64,000 bases of DNA. Source: Nocardia thailandica NBRC 100428 (lineage in GTDB: Bacteria > Actinomycetota > Actinomycetes > Mycobacteriales > Mycobacteriaceae). The position numbers were made by a program, and so were the translations under genes. Below, piece after piece: positions 1 to 9,530 of the stretch (positions are counted from its first letter, which is position 1; each line of letters starts with the position of its first letter). The notes below the pieces were generated by a model. The model saw only the letters and a list, made by a program, of their open reading frames with translations. It was not told the origin of the DNA and did not search any database. The stretch covers positions 1 through 64,000 of the forward strand of contig NZ_BAGK01000021.1 in assembly GCF_000308795.1 (NCBI RefSeq), given 5' to 3'.

Positions 1-37
1 TCGAGCGGGCTCAGCGGTCGCCGCGGCGCGTCCGCCG

Positions 38-1213
38 TCACCGGATCGCCCCGGCGGTCAGCGGCTCGACCGGAAAGCGCATGGGCGCCATGTTGATCCG
101 CTTGATCAGCCCGGCGGGGGCGTATTCCAGTACGAGGTCGCGGCCGCGGCGCAGCAGTGGGTTGTCCCACTGCTCGGTACGGCTGAGCTTGCGCGATTCC
201 TCGACCAGCATGCGGGTGCGCGGGATGCGGGCGCGTTCGTAGTCGCGCAGCGCGGCGACGGGGTCGGTGGCGCCGGCGAGGCTGCGGGCCAGGACATAGC
301 CGTCCTCGATGGCCGAGCCCGCCCCCTGGCTCAGGCTGGTCAGCATGGGGTGGGCGGCGTCGCCGAGGAGGGTGACCGGCCCGTCGCCCCATCGCGGGTC
401 GAAGTCGCGGTCGCGGGCGGGCACCGACAGGATCGCCGTGCGCGGGGTCGCCGCGATGGCCGCGCCGATCTCCGGCGCCCAGCCGGCGTAGGTCGCGGCG
501 ATCTCCTCGCGGGTGCCCGACCAGGAACGGGCTTGCGCGGCGGGCATATTGGCGGTGCCCCACCAGTAGACCTGTCCGTCGCCGAGCTCGATGAGCCCGA
601 ACCGCTTGCCCGAACCCCAGTAGTGCCCGATCCAGCCGGGGGTGACGCGCGGGTGGCGGAACTCGGTGACGGCCAGCCAGCAGACGTAGCCGTACTCGTT
701 GACCTCGCCCGGCCCCTGGATCCGGTCGCGCACCACGGAGCCGATGCCGTCGGCGCCGATCAGCACGTCGCCGCGTTCGCTCCGTCCGTCGGCGAAACGC
801 ACGACGACGCCGCCGGTCTCGGGGAGTTCGTAGCCCAGCGCCCGGGCGCCGAAGGTGATCGGCACCTCGGGCGCGGCGGCCCGCAGCGCGCGGGTCAGCG
901 CGCCGCGGTCCACGCTGACCGTCGGGGCGCCCAGTTCCTCGCCGATCGCGGCGATCGGGATCTCGCGGAAGACCCGGCCTGCGGGGGTGCACAGTTCGAA
1001 GGTCCGGGCGGGTCGACCCAGCGCGACGGGGTCGATGCCGAGCGCGCGCAGGGTGGCGGCGGCGTTGCTGGCCAGGCCGAGCCCGGTGCCGCCCGCGCGC
1101 AGGGCGGGCGCGGCCTCGAACAGGCGGGCCTCGATGCCGATCGCGCGCAGGGCGGCGGCGGTGGTCAGCCCGCCGATGCCTGCGCCGAGAACGATGACGC
1201 GGGGAGAGCTCAT
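38..1213 (-). CDS. FAD-dependent (class A) monooxygenase
   Basis: 391-residue flavoprotein monooxygenase of the UbiH/PHBH-like group, expected to hydroxylate or epoxidise an organic substrate with FAD and NAD(P)H in the cytoplasm. Seen: N-terminal Rossmann motif GAGIGG near residues 10-15, the DG motif in LIGADGIGSVVR, and the second FAD motif GDAAHP. The ATG is chosen because the dinucleotide-binding strand follows at once; the reading frame continues upstream only as an antisense shadow of the NRPS. It lies 5 bp downstream of the NRPS stop on the same strand, so it is probably the last gene of that operon and tailors the NRPS product. A paralogue with the same motifs lies at 9531-10775. The substrate cannot be read from the sequence. 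Confidence 0.88.
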   Translation of the reverse strand: MSSPRVIVLGAGIGGLTTAAALRAIGIEARLFEAAPALRAGGTGLGLASNAAATLRALGIDPVALGRPARTFELCTPAGRVFREIPIAAIGEELGAPTVSVDRGALTRALRAAAPEVPITFGARALGYELPETGGVVVRFADGRSERGDVLIGADGIGSVVRDRIQGPGEVNEYGYVCWLAVTEFRHPRVTPGWIGHYWGSGKRFGLIELGDGQVYWWGTANMPAAQARSWSGTREEIAATYAGWAPEIGAAIAATPRTAILSVPARDRDFDPRWGDGPVTLLGDAAHPMLTSLSQGAGSAIEDGYVLARSLAGATDPVAALRDYERARIPRTRMLVEESRKLSRTEQWDNPLLRRGRDLVLEYAPAGLIKRINMAPMRFPVEPLTAGAIR

Positions 1214-1218
1214 GGATG

Positions 1219-4200
1219 TCACTGCCTTGTCCTGGTTGGTTCCGCCGCGGTCAGCAGCCGGCCGAGGGTGGCCGCCAGCTCGGCGACGTGCGGTTCGGTC
1301 ATCATGTCGAGGTGGTCGCCGGGGATGGTGACGATGTCGAGGTCGCCGCGGACGAGGTCGTCCCAGCCGTTGGAGTCGCTGTCGAACATGGTGCCCGCCA
1401 GCGTGTGCGCGAACTTCAGGCCCGGCGGCAGGCCGCCCGCGGCGCGCAGCAGGGTGACGTCGCGGTCGAGCGGCGTCATCCGGTAGGACTGGATGGCGGT
1501 GGCGTTGCCGTCGAAGACGCCGAAGAGCCTGCGCAGGGTGCGTTCCGAGCTCTCCGGCGGCAGCAGGCCCGCCGCGACCGACTCGGTGAGCATGTGCGCG
1601 AACAGGTCGTCGCCGTCGGTGCCCGGCGCGAAGTCGACGTCGGCGGCCTCGGCGCCGCGGGCGTACCAGAGCAGTTCCTGGAAGAACCACCGCATCTTCG
1701 CGTCCGCCGGGAATGCCTCGCGCGGGCCGGTTCTCAGCGCGATGGTGTCGAGCAGGGTGAGGCTGGCGACCTCGTCGGCGTCGAGCTGCCGGGCCATCTC
1801 CAGCGCGACATAGCCGCCGAACGACCAACCCGCCAGGTGGATCGGGCCCTCCGGGTGCACGCGCCGGATGGCGGCCAGGTACGCGGCGGCCATCGCGGTG
1901 ACGTCGTCCAGCGGTTCGCTGCCGATGTCGGCGCCCGCCGCCTGCAGCCCGTAGACCGGCCGCCCGGCGGGCAGGTGTTTGGTCAGCGCGAGGTAGCACA
2001 GCACGTTGCCGCCGATGGGGTGCACCAGGAACAGGGGAGCGCCGGCCCCGGTGCGGCGCAGCGCGACGACGGGGTCGAAGCGTCGTTTGCCGTCGTTGCG
2101 GACGATGGCGGCCAGCGCGGCCGCGGTCGGGGCCTTGACGAAGGTGTCGAGAGGTATCTCGGTGTCCCAGCGCCGGTTCAGGCTCAGCACCACCCGCATG
2201 GCGCCGACCGAGGTGCCGCCCGCGTCGAAGAAGTCCTGGTCGGCCGAGAGCGCGGGCACGCCGGCGAATTCGGCCATGATCTCGGCGACGGCGGCCTCGA
2301 TCTCGTCGCGGGGCGCCACGTGGTCGCCCGCGGGGCCGAGGCCGTCGCGGCCGTCCAGGTCGAGGTCGCGCAGGGCCCGGTCGTCGCGTTTGCCGCTCGG
2401 GGTGCGCGGCAGGGCGTCGAGCCAGGCGAACCGCGTGGGCACCATGTGCGCGGGCAGGGCCGCGCCGAGCCGGGTCCGCAGCGCCGCGACGTCGGTGGCG
2501 GCCTCGTCGCCGACCAGGAACGCGGTGAGCACGCCGTCGATGCCGCCGAAGGTCCGTGCCACGACGGCGGATTCGGTGATGCCGGGGAACTCGACGGCCA
2601 GCGCGGCGATCTGCAGCTCCACCTCGGCGGGCTCGACGCGGTAACCGCGGATCTTCACCTGGGCGTCGGCGCGGCCGCGGCACACGATGTCGCCGGTGCC
2701 GAGGCGGATGCCGAGATCGCCGGTCCGGTAGACCCGCTCGCCGCCGGGGCCCGCGGGAACGAACCGGGTGGCGGTAAGGTCGCCGCGGCCCTCGTACCCG
2801 GTGGCCACGGCGACGCCGCCGAGGTAGATCTCGCCCTCGACGCCGTCGGGCACCGGGCGCAGGGTGCGATCGAGCAGGTGCACGGTGGCGCCGTCGACGG
2901 CCCGGCCGATGGGCGGCAGGGCCGGGAACAGCTCGGCGGCGCCCGTCATGGCGAAGGCGGTGGTGACGTGGGTTTCGGTGGGCCCGTACTGGTTCTCCAC
3001 GATCAGCCCGGGCACCCGCCTGCACAGTTCCCGGATCTCCGGGGTGACGCGCAGCTGCTCGCCCGAGGAGATCAGCACGCGCAGCGCCGTGGGGTAGCGC
3101 TCGGTGGCGACGGCCGTCTCGGCGAGGGCCTGCAGGGCGACGAAGGGCAGGAACAGACGCTCGATGCGTTCGCCGACGAGGGTGTCCAGCAGCGCGGCCA
3201 TGTCGGAGCGCTGTGCCGATCCGGCCAGGCGCAGCAGGCCGCCCGCGGCGAGGGTCGCCCAGATCTCCTGGAACGACACGTCGAAGCTGAGGGGGGCGTA
3301 CTGCAGGGTGCTCGCCGCCGCGCCGGTGGCGGTGCCGTTCTGCCACTCCACCAGGTTGGCCAGCGCCCGGTGCGGCATGACGACGCCCTTGGGTTCGCCG
3401 GTCGAGCCGGAGGTGAACAGCACGTAGGCCGCCGATTCCGGGTGCGGTAGCGGGAGCGGGCCCGCGGGCGCGCCCGCGCCGAGGGTGTCGGGATCGATCC
3501 GGATCGCGGGGTCGGGCAGCAGGTCGGCGTAGGCCGCGGCGGCGACGACCCGCGCGGGCGCGCTGCGGTCGAGCATCCGGCGCAGGCGCTGTTCGGGGTA
3601 GTTCGGGTCCAGCGGCACGACCACCGCGCCTGCCCGCGCGACGGCGAGCACGGTGGCGATCAGGGCGCGGCCGCGATCCATGAGGACGCCGACCCGGGCC
3701 TGCGGCGCGAGCCCGAGGGCGAGCAGGTCGGCGGTGATCCGGCCCGCGTGCTCGGCGAGTTCGCCGTAGGTCCACGTGCCCTCGTCGTCGCGCACGGCGA
3801 TCGCGTCCGGGGTGCGGGCGGCCCGCTCGGCGGTCAGCGAGACCACGTCGGTGGCGCGGATGCGCGGGTGGTTGCGGTCGATCGGCTCGTCGGGCGCCAC
3901 CAGCAGGCACTCGAGGATGCGCAGGCAGGTGCTCGCCAGCAGCGCGCACTGCTCGGGGGTGGTGTCGGCGTCGCCGTCGACGCGCAGCAGCATGCGGTCG
4001 GTGCGCGGGTCGATCGCGACGGTCAGCAGGGCGGCGAAGTTGGTCTCCTCGCGCACGTCGAAGTCGAGCAGCTCGACGCCGTCGATGCCGGCCAGCCGCG
4101 AGAACTGGTGATAGTGGACGTAATTGAAGGCAGTGTCGAACAGCGTGGTCTCCGCGCGCCCGCCCGCCGCCCGGTCGGCCAGGATGGCGCGCAGCGGGTA

Positions 4201-7200
4201 GCGGCGGTGCGGGACGGCCGCCCGCTCGGCGGCGGCGACCTGGTCGACCGCCTCGCGCCAGGTGCGGGCGCTGCCGTCCAGCCGCAGCGGCAGGGTGTTG
4301 AGGAACAGCCCCGCGACGGTCTCCGCGTCGGGCCTGCCCGGCCGGGCGTGGCCGATCACGCCGGTCACGGTGTCGGTCGCGCCGGTGAGCACGCCCAGCG
4401 CCAGGCAGTGCGCGGTGAGCAGCAGCGTCTTGACCGTGACGTCCTGCTCGGCGGCGAAGCGCCGGGCGGCGGCCTGGGTCCCGCTGGGGACCAGCAGGGT
4501 CGTGCGCGGCCGCACCGGCGTGCCCGCGGGCAGGTGCGCGGTGAACGAGCGCAGCTGGGTCGGGGTCGCGCCGTCCAGCGTCGCGCGCCAGTACCGCGCG
4601 TGCTCGTGCGCGGCGGTCGCCCGCTGTTCGTCGCGCACGTACTCGGCCAGCACGGTGGACGGCGCCGCCGCCGAAACCGGTGCGGTGAGCGGGAATCCGA
4701 GCGCGGAGAGGTAGTCCTGCACGAGTTCCCGGACGACGGTGGCGACGCTCCAGCCGTCCAGCACGGCATGGTGGAAGCTCAGCACCAGCTCGACCGTGCC
4801 GCCCGCGCCGGGGAAGACGGCCAGGTGCCACAGCGGCCCGGCGGCGATGTCGTAGGCGAAGCGGCGGCGGTCCTCGATGTGGGCGGCGATCCGGTCCTCG
4901 TCCGCGCCGGGCCAGACCGTCACCGGCGCGGTGGCTGCCGGGTGGACGATCTGGAGCGGTGTGGTGAACCCGGTGAGGTCGAAGGTCGAGCGCAGCGCGG
5001 GCTGCCGGGCGGCGAGCCGGTCCGCCGCGGCGCGGAACTCGCCCTCCTGCCACGGCATCCGCAGGCGGTAGCGGAAGACGTCCTTGTAGAGGGTGGATTC
5101 GGCGCGCTCGGCCGCGTGGAACAGCATGCCGAGCTGGAGCGAGCCGACCGCGAACGCGTCCTCGGCCTGGGCCAGCGCGGCCCGGTCGACCAGGGCGACG
5201 CCGGCGAACGGCTCGCCGACCCGGTCGGCGGGCGCCGCCTCGGTCCCGGCGGACGCCGCGAGGGCGGCGATGGTCGGCCGGGTGAACAGCACGTCGAGGT
5301 CCAGGTGCAGGCCGTGCCGCTCGGCCGCCGTGCGCAGGGCCAGCGCCAGGATCGAGTCGCCGCCGTGGGTGAAGAAGTTGTCGTCCACCCCGATCGGGGC
5401 GCCGAGCAGCTCCGTGCAGAGCCGGACGAGTTCGGCTTCGGCCGGGGTGCTCGGCGCCCGCCGGTCGTCGGTCGCGGCGGGGGCGGCGGCGGCCAGCGCG
5501 CGCCGGTCGAGCTTGCCGTTGGGGGTCAGCGGGATCCGGTCCAGCGCCACGAACCGGCTCGGCACCATGTACGGCGGCAGGGCCGCCGACAGGTACGCGG
5601 CCAGCGCGTTCGCGTCGGTGACGCCGGGCGCGGCGGGGACGAAGTAGCCGACCAGGTGGGTGCCTGCCGCCTCGGACTGCTGGTCGAGGACGGCGGCGGC
5701 CCGGACGCCGGGCGCGCGCAGCAGCGTGTTCTCCACCTCGCCGAGGGTGACCCGGTTGCCGCGGATCTTGACCTGGTCGTCGCGGCGGCCCAGGTATTCG
5801 AGGGTGCCGTCGGCCAGCCAGCGCGCGATGTCACCGGTGCGGTAGCGCCGCCCGCCGGGGGCCGTCGGGTCCTCGACGAAGGCCGCGGCGGTCAGGTCGG
5901 GCCTGCCCAGGTAGCCGCGGGCCAGGCCGACACCGGCGATGTTCAGCTCGCCCGCCACCCCGGGCGGGACCCGCCTGCCGTCCTCGTCGAGGACCAGCAG
6001 GTCGATGTTGTCGATCGGCCTGCCGATGGGCACCACGGTGAGACCGGCCGGGTCGGCCGGGCAGTCGAACCAGGACACGTCGACGGTCGCCTCGGTCGGC
6101 CCGTACAGGTTGACCAGTCGCGGCGCGTCCGCGGTGCCCCCGAAGACCGCGGCGAAGCGGGTGACCAGCTCGGCGGGCAGCGCCTCGCCGCTGCAGAACA
6201 CCCGCCGCAGCGACGCGACCCGCCGCCGCGCCGCGGGCTCGGCGGCCAGCTCGTCGAGGAACGGCCCGAGCATTGAAGGCACGAAGTGCAGCACCGTCAC
6301 CCGGTGGGTCTCGATCGCCTCGACGATGCGCCGGGGATCGCGCTCCGCCCCGGGCGCGAGCAGCGCCACGCTCGCGCCGGTGAGCGCCCACCACATCAGC
6401 TCCCACACCGAGACGTCGAAGGTCGCCGGCGTCTTCTGCAGGATGACGTCGTCCGCGCCGAGCGGGTAGCGGCGCTGCATCCACGCGAGCCGGTTGACGA
6501 CCGGCCGGTGCTCGATCATCACGCCCTTCGGCGTGCCCGTCGATCCCGACGTGAACAGCACGTAGGCGAGATCGCCCGGCGCCGTGGTCGATTCGGGCGC
6601 CTCGGCGGCACCCTCCGGGCGGACCGGGACCCGGGTCACCCCGTCCGGCACCGCGCCGGCGGGCAGCCCGTCGGCGGTGATCGCCAGCCGGGCGCCGCTC
6701 TGGGTGAGCACCGTGGCGATCCGCTCGGCGGGGTAGGCCGGATCGACGGGCACGTACGCGGCGCCCGCGCGCAGCACGCCCCAGATGGCGACGAGCAGTT
6801 CCGGCGAGCGCGGCAGCACCACCGGCACCGGCTCGTCGGCGCGCACGCCCGCGGCCGCCAGCTCGGCGGCCAGCCGCTCGACCGCCGCGCGCAGGTCGGC
6901 GTAGGTCAGGGTGCCGTCCGCGCCGCGGACGGCGGGGGCGTCGGGGGTGCGCGCGGCCTGCGCGGTGAACAGTCGATCGAGCGAGTCCCCGGGGAAGGGC
7001 ACCGTGGGGCCGGGCTCGAAGGCGGCCAGGGTCCGCCGATCGGCGGAGGGGAGCGCGTCGAGTTCGCGCAGTGGCACGTCCGGCGCGGCGAGGGCGTTGC
7101 GGAGCAGCGCGGTGACCCGGCGCAGGGCGTCGGCCAGGGGGAAGTCGGCGTCGAACACGTCGGTGGAGGCGAACAGGTGCAGGTCGACCGTGCCGTCACG

Positions 7201-8337
7201 TTCGTGCTCGACGGCGATGATGTTGGCCGCGTCGGCGACGGTGCCCCCGGAGAAGAACTCCGAGCGCGCCAGCAGCTTCTCCAGGTGATCGGCCGCGGGC
7301 AGGGTGCTGTAGGAGTAGGTGACGTCGAACAGGGTCGGCGGCGTGCCGGTCCGCTCGGCCAGCGCCCGCACGATGTCGCCGAGGGCGAAGCCCTGGCGCG
7401 GCTTGAGCGCGCGCACCTGGTCGGCCACCCGGCGGGCGACGTCGAGCAGGGTGGACGACCCCGCGACCGGCACCCGCAGCGGGAGCATGTTGGCGAAGTC
7501 GCCGACGGTGGCGAGGTCGGCGGGCGCCCGGTTGAGCATCGGCACGCCGAGCACGACCTCGCCGACCCCGTGGACCTGCGCCAGGTGCGCCGCCAGCGCG
7601 GCGGCGGTCACCGAGAACATCGACAGCCCGGTGGCGCGGATCGCGGCCGCGAGCTCCGGGTCGACCCGCACCGTGCGCGTCGTGCGGGTCACGGTGTCGA
7701 GCGCGGCGGTGCGGGTGAACAGCGCGGGCTCGGTGTCGCCCAGGTGGTCGAGGAACCACTGCCGATCCTCCCGCCAGCGGTCGGAGTCCCGATAGGCGCG
7801 CTCGCGCGCGACGTGGTCGAGGAACGACGGCATCGGCACGGCGGCGAGTTCGGCGGTGGGCGTAGCGCTTTCGTACATGCCGAGGATCTGGGCGAAGAGC
7901 AGGTTGAGCGCCCAGGCGTCGCCCGCCGCGTGGTGCAGCCTGCCGTAGAGGTAGTGCGAGCCGGGGCCGTCGATCAGCAGGGCGAGCTCCAGCGGCGGTC
8001 CCGCCTCGGCGGGTGGCCTGCCGTTGGCCTCGCGCATCCACTCCCGGCAGGCCACCGCCGGATCGTCGGCGGCCGACAGGTCGACCACCTCCAGCGCGGG
8101 GACCGTGTCGGCGACGGACTGCCGGAACCCCTCGGGGCCGCTGTGGAAGCGCAGCCGCAGCGCGTCGTTCGCCTCGTGCGCGAGCTCGACGCAGCGCCGC
8201 ATCCGGTCGGGGTCCAGCGCCTCGGCCACGTGGCTGTAGCCGCTGATGTGCACGAGCGGCAGGTGCGGGTGGCGGGCCGCGACGGCCAGCACGTCGCGCT
8301 GCAACGCGGTGACGTCACGGAATTCGTCCTCGAGCAT
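1219..8337 (-). CDS. Two-module non-ribosomal peptide synthetase C-A-T-C-A-T-TE
   Basis: 2372-residue multidomain enzyme. Domains by motif: C1 about 1-440 (HHAAGD near 136), A1 about 445-950 (FTSGSTGTPKG near 597), T1 with GGDS near 990, C2 about 1050-1480 (HHAVLDG near 1187), A2 about 1500-1995 (FTSGSTGEPKG near 1644), T2 with GGTS near 2037, and a thioesterase with GWSFGG near 2170 and a late PGDH histidine. The A1 pocket residues read D-V-W-H-F-S-L-V-D-K, the code known for serine in EntF. A2 reads D-V-Q-F-I-S-Q-V-T-K, which I cannot assign. The ATG has a GGGGAG ribosome site 8 bp upstream; the frame extends 90 codons further without support. A C domain at the very start suggests that an acyl or aryl starter is delivered from another protein. 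No MbtH-like gene is in view. Confidence 0.93.
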   Translation of the reverse strand: MLEDEFRDVTALQRDVLAVAARHPHLPLVHISGYSHVAEALDPDRMRRCVELAHEANDALRLRFHSGPEGFRQSVADTVPALEVVDLSAADDPAVACREWMREANGRPPAEAGPPLELALLIDGPGSHYLYGRLHHAAGDAWALNLLFAQILGMYESATPTAELAAVPMPSFLDHVARERAYRDSDRWREDRQWFLDHLGDTEPALFTRTAALDTVTRTTRTVRVDPELAAAIRATGLSMFSVTAAALAAHLAQVHGVGEVVLGVPMLNRAPADLATVGDFANMLPLRVPVAGSSTLLDVARRVADQVRALKPRQGFALGDIVRALAERTGTPPTLFDVTYSYSTLPAADHLEKLLARSEFFSGGTVADAANIIAVEHERDGTVDLHLFASTDVFDADFPLADALRRVTALLRNALAAPDVPLRELDALPSADRRTLAAFEPGPTVPFPGDSLDRLFTAQAARTPDAPAVRGADGTLTYADLRAAVERLAAELAAAGVRADEPVPVVLPRSPELLVAIWGVLRAGAAYVPVDPAYPAERIATVLTQSGARLAITADGLPAGAVPDGVTRVPVRPEGAAEAPESTTAPGDLAYVLFTSGSTGTPKGVMIEHRPVVNRLAWMQRRYPLGADDVILQKTPATFDVSVWELMWWALTGASVALLAPGAERDPRRIVEAIETHRVTVLHFVPSMLGPFLDELAAEPAARRRVASLRRVFCSGEALPAELVTRFAAVFGGTADAPRLVNLYGPTEATVDVSWFDCPADPAGLTVVPIGRPIDNIDLLVLDEDGRRVPPGVAGELNIAGVGLARGYLGRPDLTAAAFVEDPTAPGGRRYRTGDIARWLADGTLEYLGRRDDQVKIRGNRVTLGEVENTLLRAPGVRAAAVLDQQSEAAGTHLVGYFVPAAPGVTDANALAAYLSAALPPYMVPSRFVALDRIPLTPNGKLDRRALAAAAPAATDDRRAPSTPAEAELVRLCTELLGAPIGVDDNFFTHGGDSILALALRTAAERHGLHLDLDVLFTRPTIAALAASAGTEAAPADRVGEPFAGVALVDRAALAQAEDAFAVGSLQLGMLFHAAERAESTLYKDVFRYRLRMPWQEGEFRAAADRLAARQPALRSTFDLTGFTTPLQIVHPAATAPVTVWPGADEDRIAAHIEDRRRFAYDIAAGPLWHLAVFPGAGGTVELVLSFHHAVLDGWSVATVVRELVQDYLSALGFPLTAPVSAAAPSTVLAEYVRDEQRATAAHEHARYWRATLDGATPTQLRSFTAHLPAGTPVRPRTTLLVPSGTQAAARRFAAEQDVTVKTLLLTAHCLALGVLTGATDTVTGVIGHARPGRPDAETVAGLFLNTLPLRLDGSARTWREAVDQVAAAERAAVPHRRYPLRAILADRAAGGRAETTLFDTAFNYVHYHQFSRLAGIDGVELLDFDVREETNFAALLTVAIDPRTDRMLLRVDGDADTTPEQCALLASTCLRILECLLVAPDEPIDRNHPRIRATDVVSLTAERAARTPDAIAVRDDEGTWTYGELAEHAGRITADLLALGLAPQARVGVLMDRGRALIATVLAVARAGAVVVPLDPNYPEQRLRRMLDRSAPARVVAAAAYADLLPDPAIRIDPDTLGAGAPAGPLPLPHPESAAYVLFTSGSTGEPKGVVMPHRALANLVEWQNGTATGAAASTLQYAPLSFDVSFQEIWATLAAGGLLRLAGSAQRSDMAALLDTLVGERIERLFLPFVALQALAETAVATERYPTALRVLISSGEQLRVTPEIRELCRRVPGLIVENQYGPTETHVTTAFAMTGAAELFPALPPIGRAVDGATVHLLDRTLRPVPDGVEGEIYLGGVAVATGYEGRGDLTATRFVPAGPGGERVYRTGDLGIRLGTGDIVCRGRADAQVKIRGYRVEPAEVELQIAALAVEFPGITESAVVARTFGGIDGVLTAFLVGDEAATDVAALRTRLGAALPAHMVPTRFAWLDALPRTPSGKRDDRALRDLDLDGRDGLGPAGDHVAPRDEIEAAVAEIMAEFAGVPALSADQDFFDAGGTSVGAMRVVLSLNRRWDTEIPLDTFVKAPTAAALAAIVRNDGKRRFDPVVALRRTGAGAPLFLVHPIGGNVLCYLALTKHLPAGRPVYGLQAAGADIGSEPLDDVTAMAAAYLAAIRRVHPEGPIHLAGWSFGGYVALEMARQLDADEVASLTLLDTIALRTGPREAFPADAKMRWFFQELLWYARGAEAADVDFAPGTDGDDLFAHMLTESVAAGLLPPESSERTLRRLFGVFDGNATAIQSYRMTPLDRDVTLLRAAGGLPPGLKFAHTLAGTMFDSDSNGWDDLVRGDLDIVTIPGDHLDMMTEPHVAELAATLGRLLTAAEPTRTRQ

Positions 8338-8605
8338 GAAAAGTCTCCCCTCGGAATTGGAGCGCGCGATGATGCCGATGTTGCCGATGGTTTGACGGCA
8401 CGACGAAAATGCAGGGGCGGACTTTGTTTCTCGAGACAAATCCCCTGCTGGGCGCACCATTGCGCCTGTGCCGCAACGCGTTTGCCGTCGCGTGGCCTCT
8501 GTGCCTAGATTTACGCGGTAAAGCTTTGGCGAGCAAGATTCGCTCCGGTGCTCGTGACGACAATCACCCGGGAAACGGATCCCGGATGAGGGGAATGGAA
8601 ACGTC
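8338..8605. promoter_or_regulatory. Divergent promoter region of NRPS and SDR with inverted repeat
   Basis: 268-bp gap between the divergent NRPS and SDR genes. A nested inverted repeat lies at 8411-8448: outer arms GCAGGGG / CCCCTGC (8411-8417, 8442-8448) and inner arms TTTGT / ACAAA (8423-8427, 8436-8440) around TCTCGAGA. This looks like an operator for a dimeric regulator such as a TetR protein, but no regulator gene is adjacent. For the SDR side a possible promoter is TTGCCG (8482) with an 18-bp spacer to TAGATT (8506-8511). The promoter assignment is a weak inference; the repeats are direct observation. Confidence 0.5.
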
Positions 8606-9481
8606 ATGCGAACAACAGATTCCGGCGCCGTCCTGGTGACCGGGGCCTCGTCGGGACTCGGCCGGGCCGCCGCCCTGCACCTGGCCGCGCGTGGTCTCCG
8701 GGTCTACGCGGGCGTGCGGAACGACACAGCCGCAGAGGAACTGCGGACGGCGGCGGGCGGTGGCCGCCTCACCGCGCTGCGGCTCGACGTGACCGACGCC
8801 GACAGCGTCGCCGCGGCGCGCGACGCCGTCGCGTCCGAGCTCGGTGCCGGGAGTTTGCGCGGGGTGGTCAACAACGCGGGCATCTGCGTCAGCGCGCCGG
8901 TGGAATGCCTCGCGCTGGAAGATCTCCGGCAACAACTCGAGGTGAACCTGGTCGGCGTCGTCGCGGTCACCCAGGCGTTCCTGCCGCTGCTGCGCGCGGC
9001 CGCGCCCGGCGGGGGCGGCCCGGCGGGCAGGCTCGTGAACGTGAGCTCCGGCGTCGGCCGGGTCGCCGGGCCGTTCCTCGGCGCCTACGCCGCCGCCCAG
9101 TTCGCCAAGGAGGGTCTCTCGGACTCGCTGCGCCGCGAGCTGGCGGGCACCGGTGTCGCCGTCTCGGTGATCGAACCCGGCGCCATCGCCACCCCGATCT
9201 GGGACAAGGTCGCCGCCACCGCCGACCGCGTCCTCGCCGCCGCGCCCGCCGACGTCGCCGCCCTCTATCGCGCGCCCTTCACCCGCTTCGTCGCGCGCAA
9301 CGAGTCCGCGGCCCGCTCGGCCGCCACCACTCCCGGCCAGTTCGCCCGCGCCGTCGAACACGCGCTGACCTCGCCCCGCCCGCGCACCCGCTACCGCGTC
9401 GGCCGGGACGCCGCGGCCGCGAGCCTCGCCGCGCGTCTGCTTCCGGACCGCCTCCTCGACCGGGTACTGGCGGCGGGCTAG
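8606..9481 (+). CDS. Short-chain dehydrogenase/reductase family protein with altered active site
   Basis: 291 residues of the classical SDR fold: TGASSGLG cofactor loop near residue 12, NNAG, a VSSG serine, and the motif region reading YAAAQ. In active classical SDRs this is YxxxK; here the lysine position is glutamine (CAG codon), so ordinary hydride-transfer catalysis may be weakened or lost. The ATG has an AGGGGAATGG ribosome site. It is divergent from the NRPS and shares its promoter region, so a role in the same small-molecule pathway is likely, but the substrate is unknown. Confidence 0.85.
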   Translation: MRTTDSGAVLVTGASSGLGRAAALHLAARGLRVYAGVRNDTAAEELRTAAGGGRLTALRLDVTDADSVAAARDAVASELGAGSLRGVVNNAGICVSAPVECLALEDLRQQLEVNLVGVVAVTQAFLPLLRAAAPGGGGPAGRLVNVSSGVGRVAGPFLGAYAAAQFAKEGLSDSLRRELAGTGVAVSVIEPGAIATPIWDKVAATADRVLAAAPADVAALYRAPFTRFVARNESAARSAATTPGQFARAVEHALTSPRPRTRYRVGRDAAAASLAARLLPDRLLDRVLAAG

Positions 9482-9484
9482 GGG

Positions 9485-9529
9485 GAACGCCTCGGGCGCG
9501 GCGCGGGTGGCGCCGCGCCCGAGGCGTTC
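9485..9529. terminator. Bidirectional terminator hairpin
   Basis: Perfect 19-bp arms (9485-9503 and 9511-9529) around a 7-base loop, filling the gap between the converging SDR and monooxygenase genes. No clear U tract, as is common for actinomycete terminators. Confidence 0.85.
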
Positions 9530-9530
9530 C

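Noticed and set aside
1216..6276. Long plus-strand ORFs (744 and 842 codons) opposite the NRPS
   Set aside because: They are antisense frames of a GC-rich gene, rich in Gly/Arg/Gln, with no family motifs; the minus strand encodes clear C, A, T and TE motifs.
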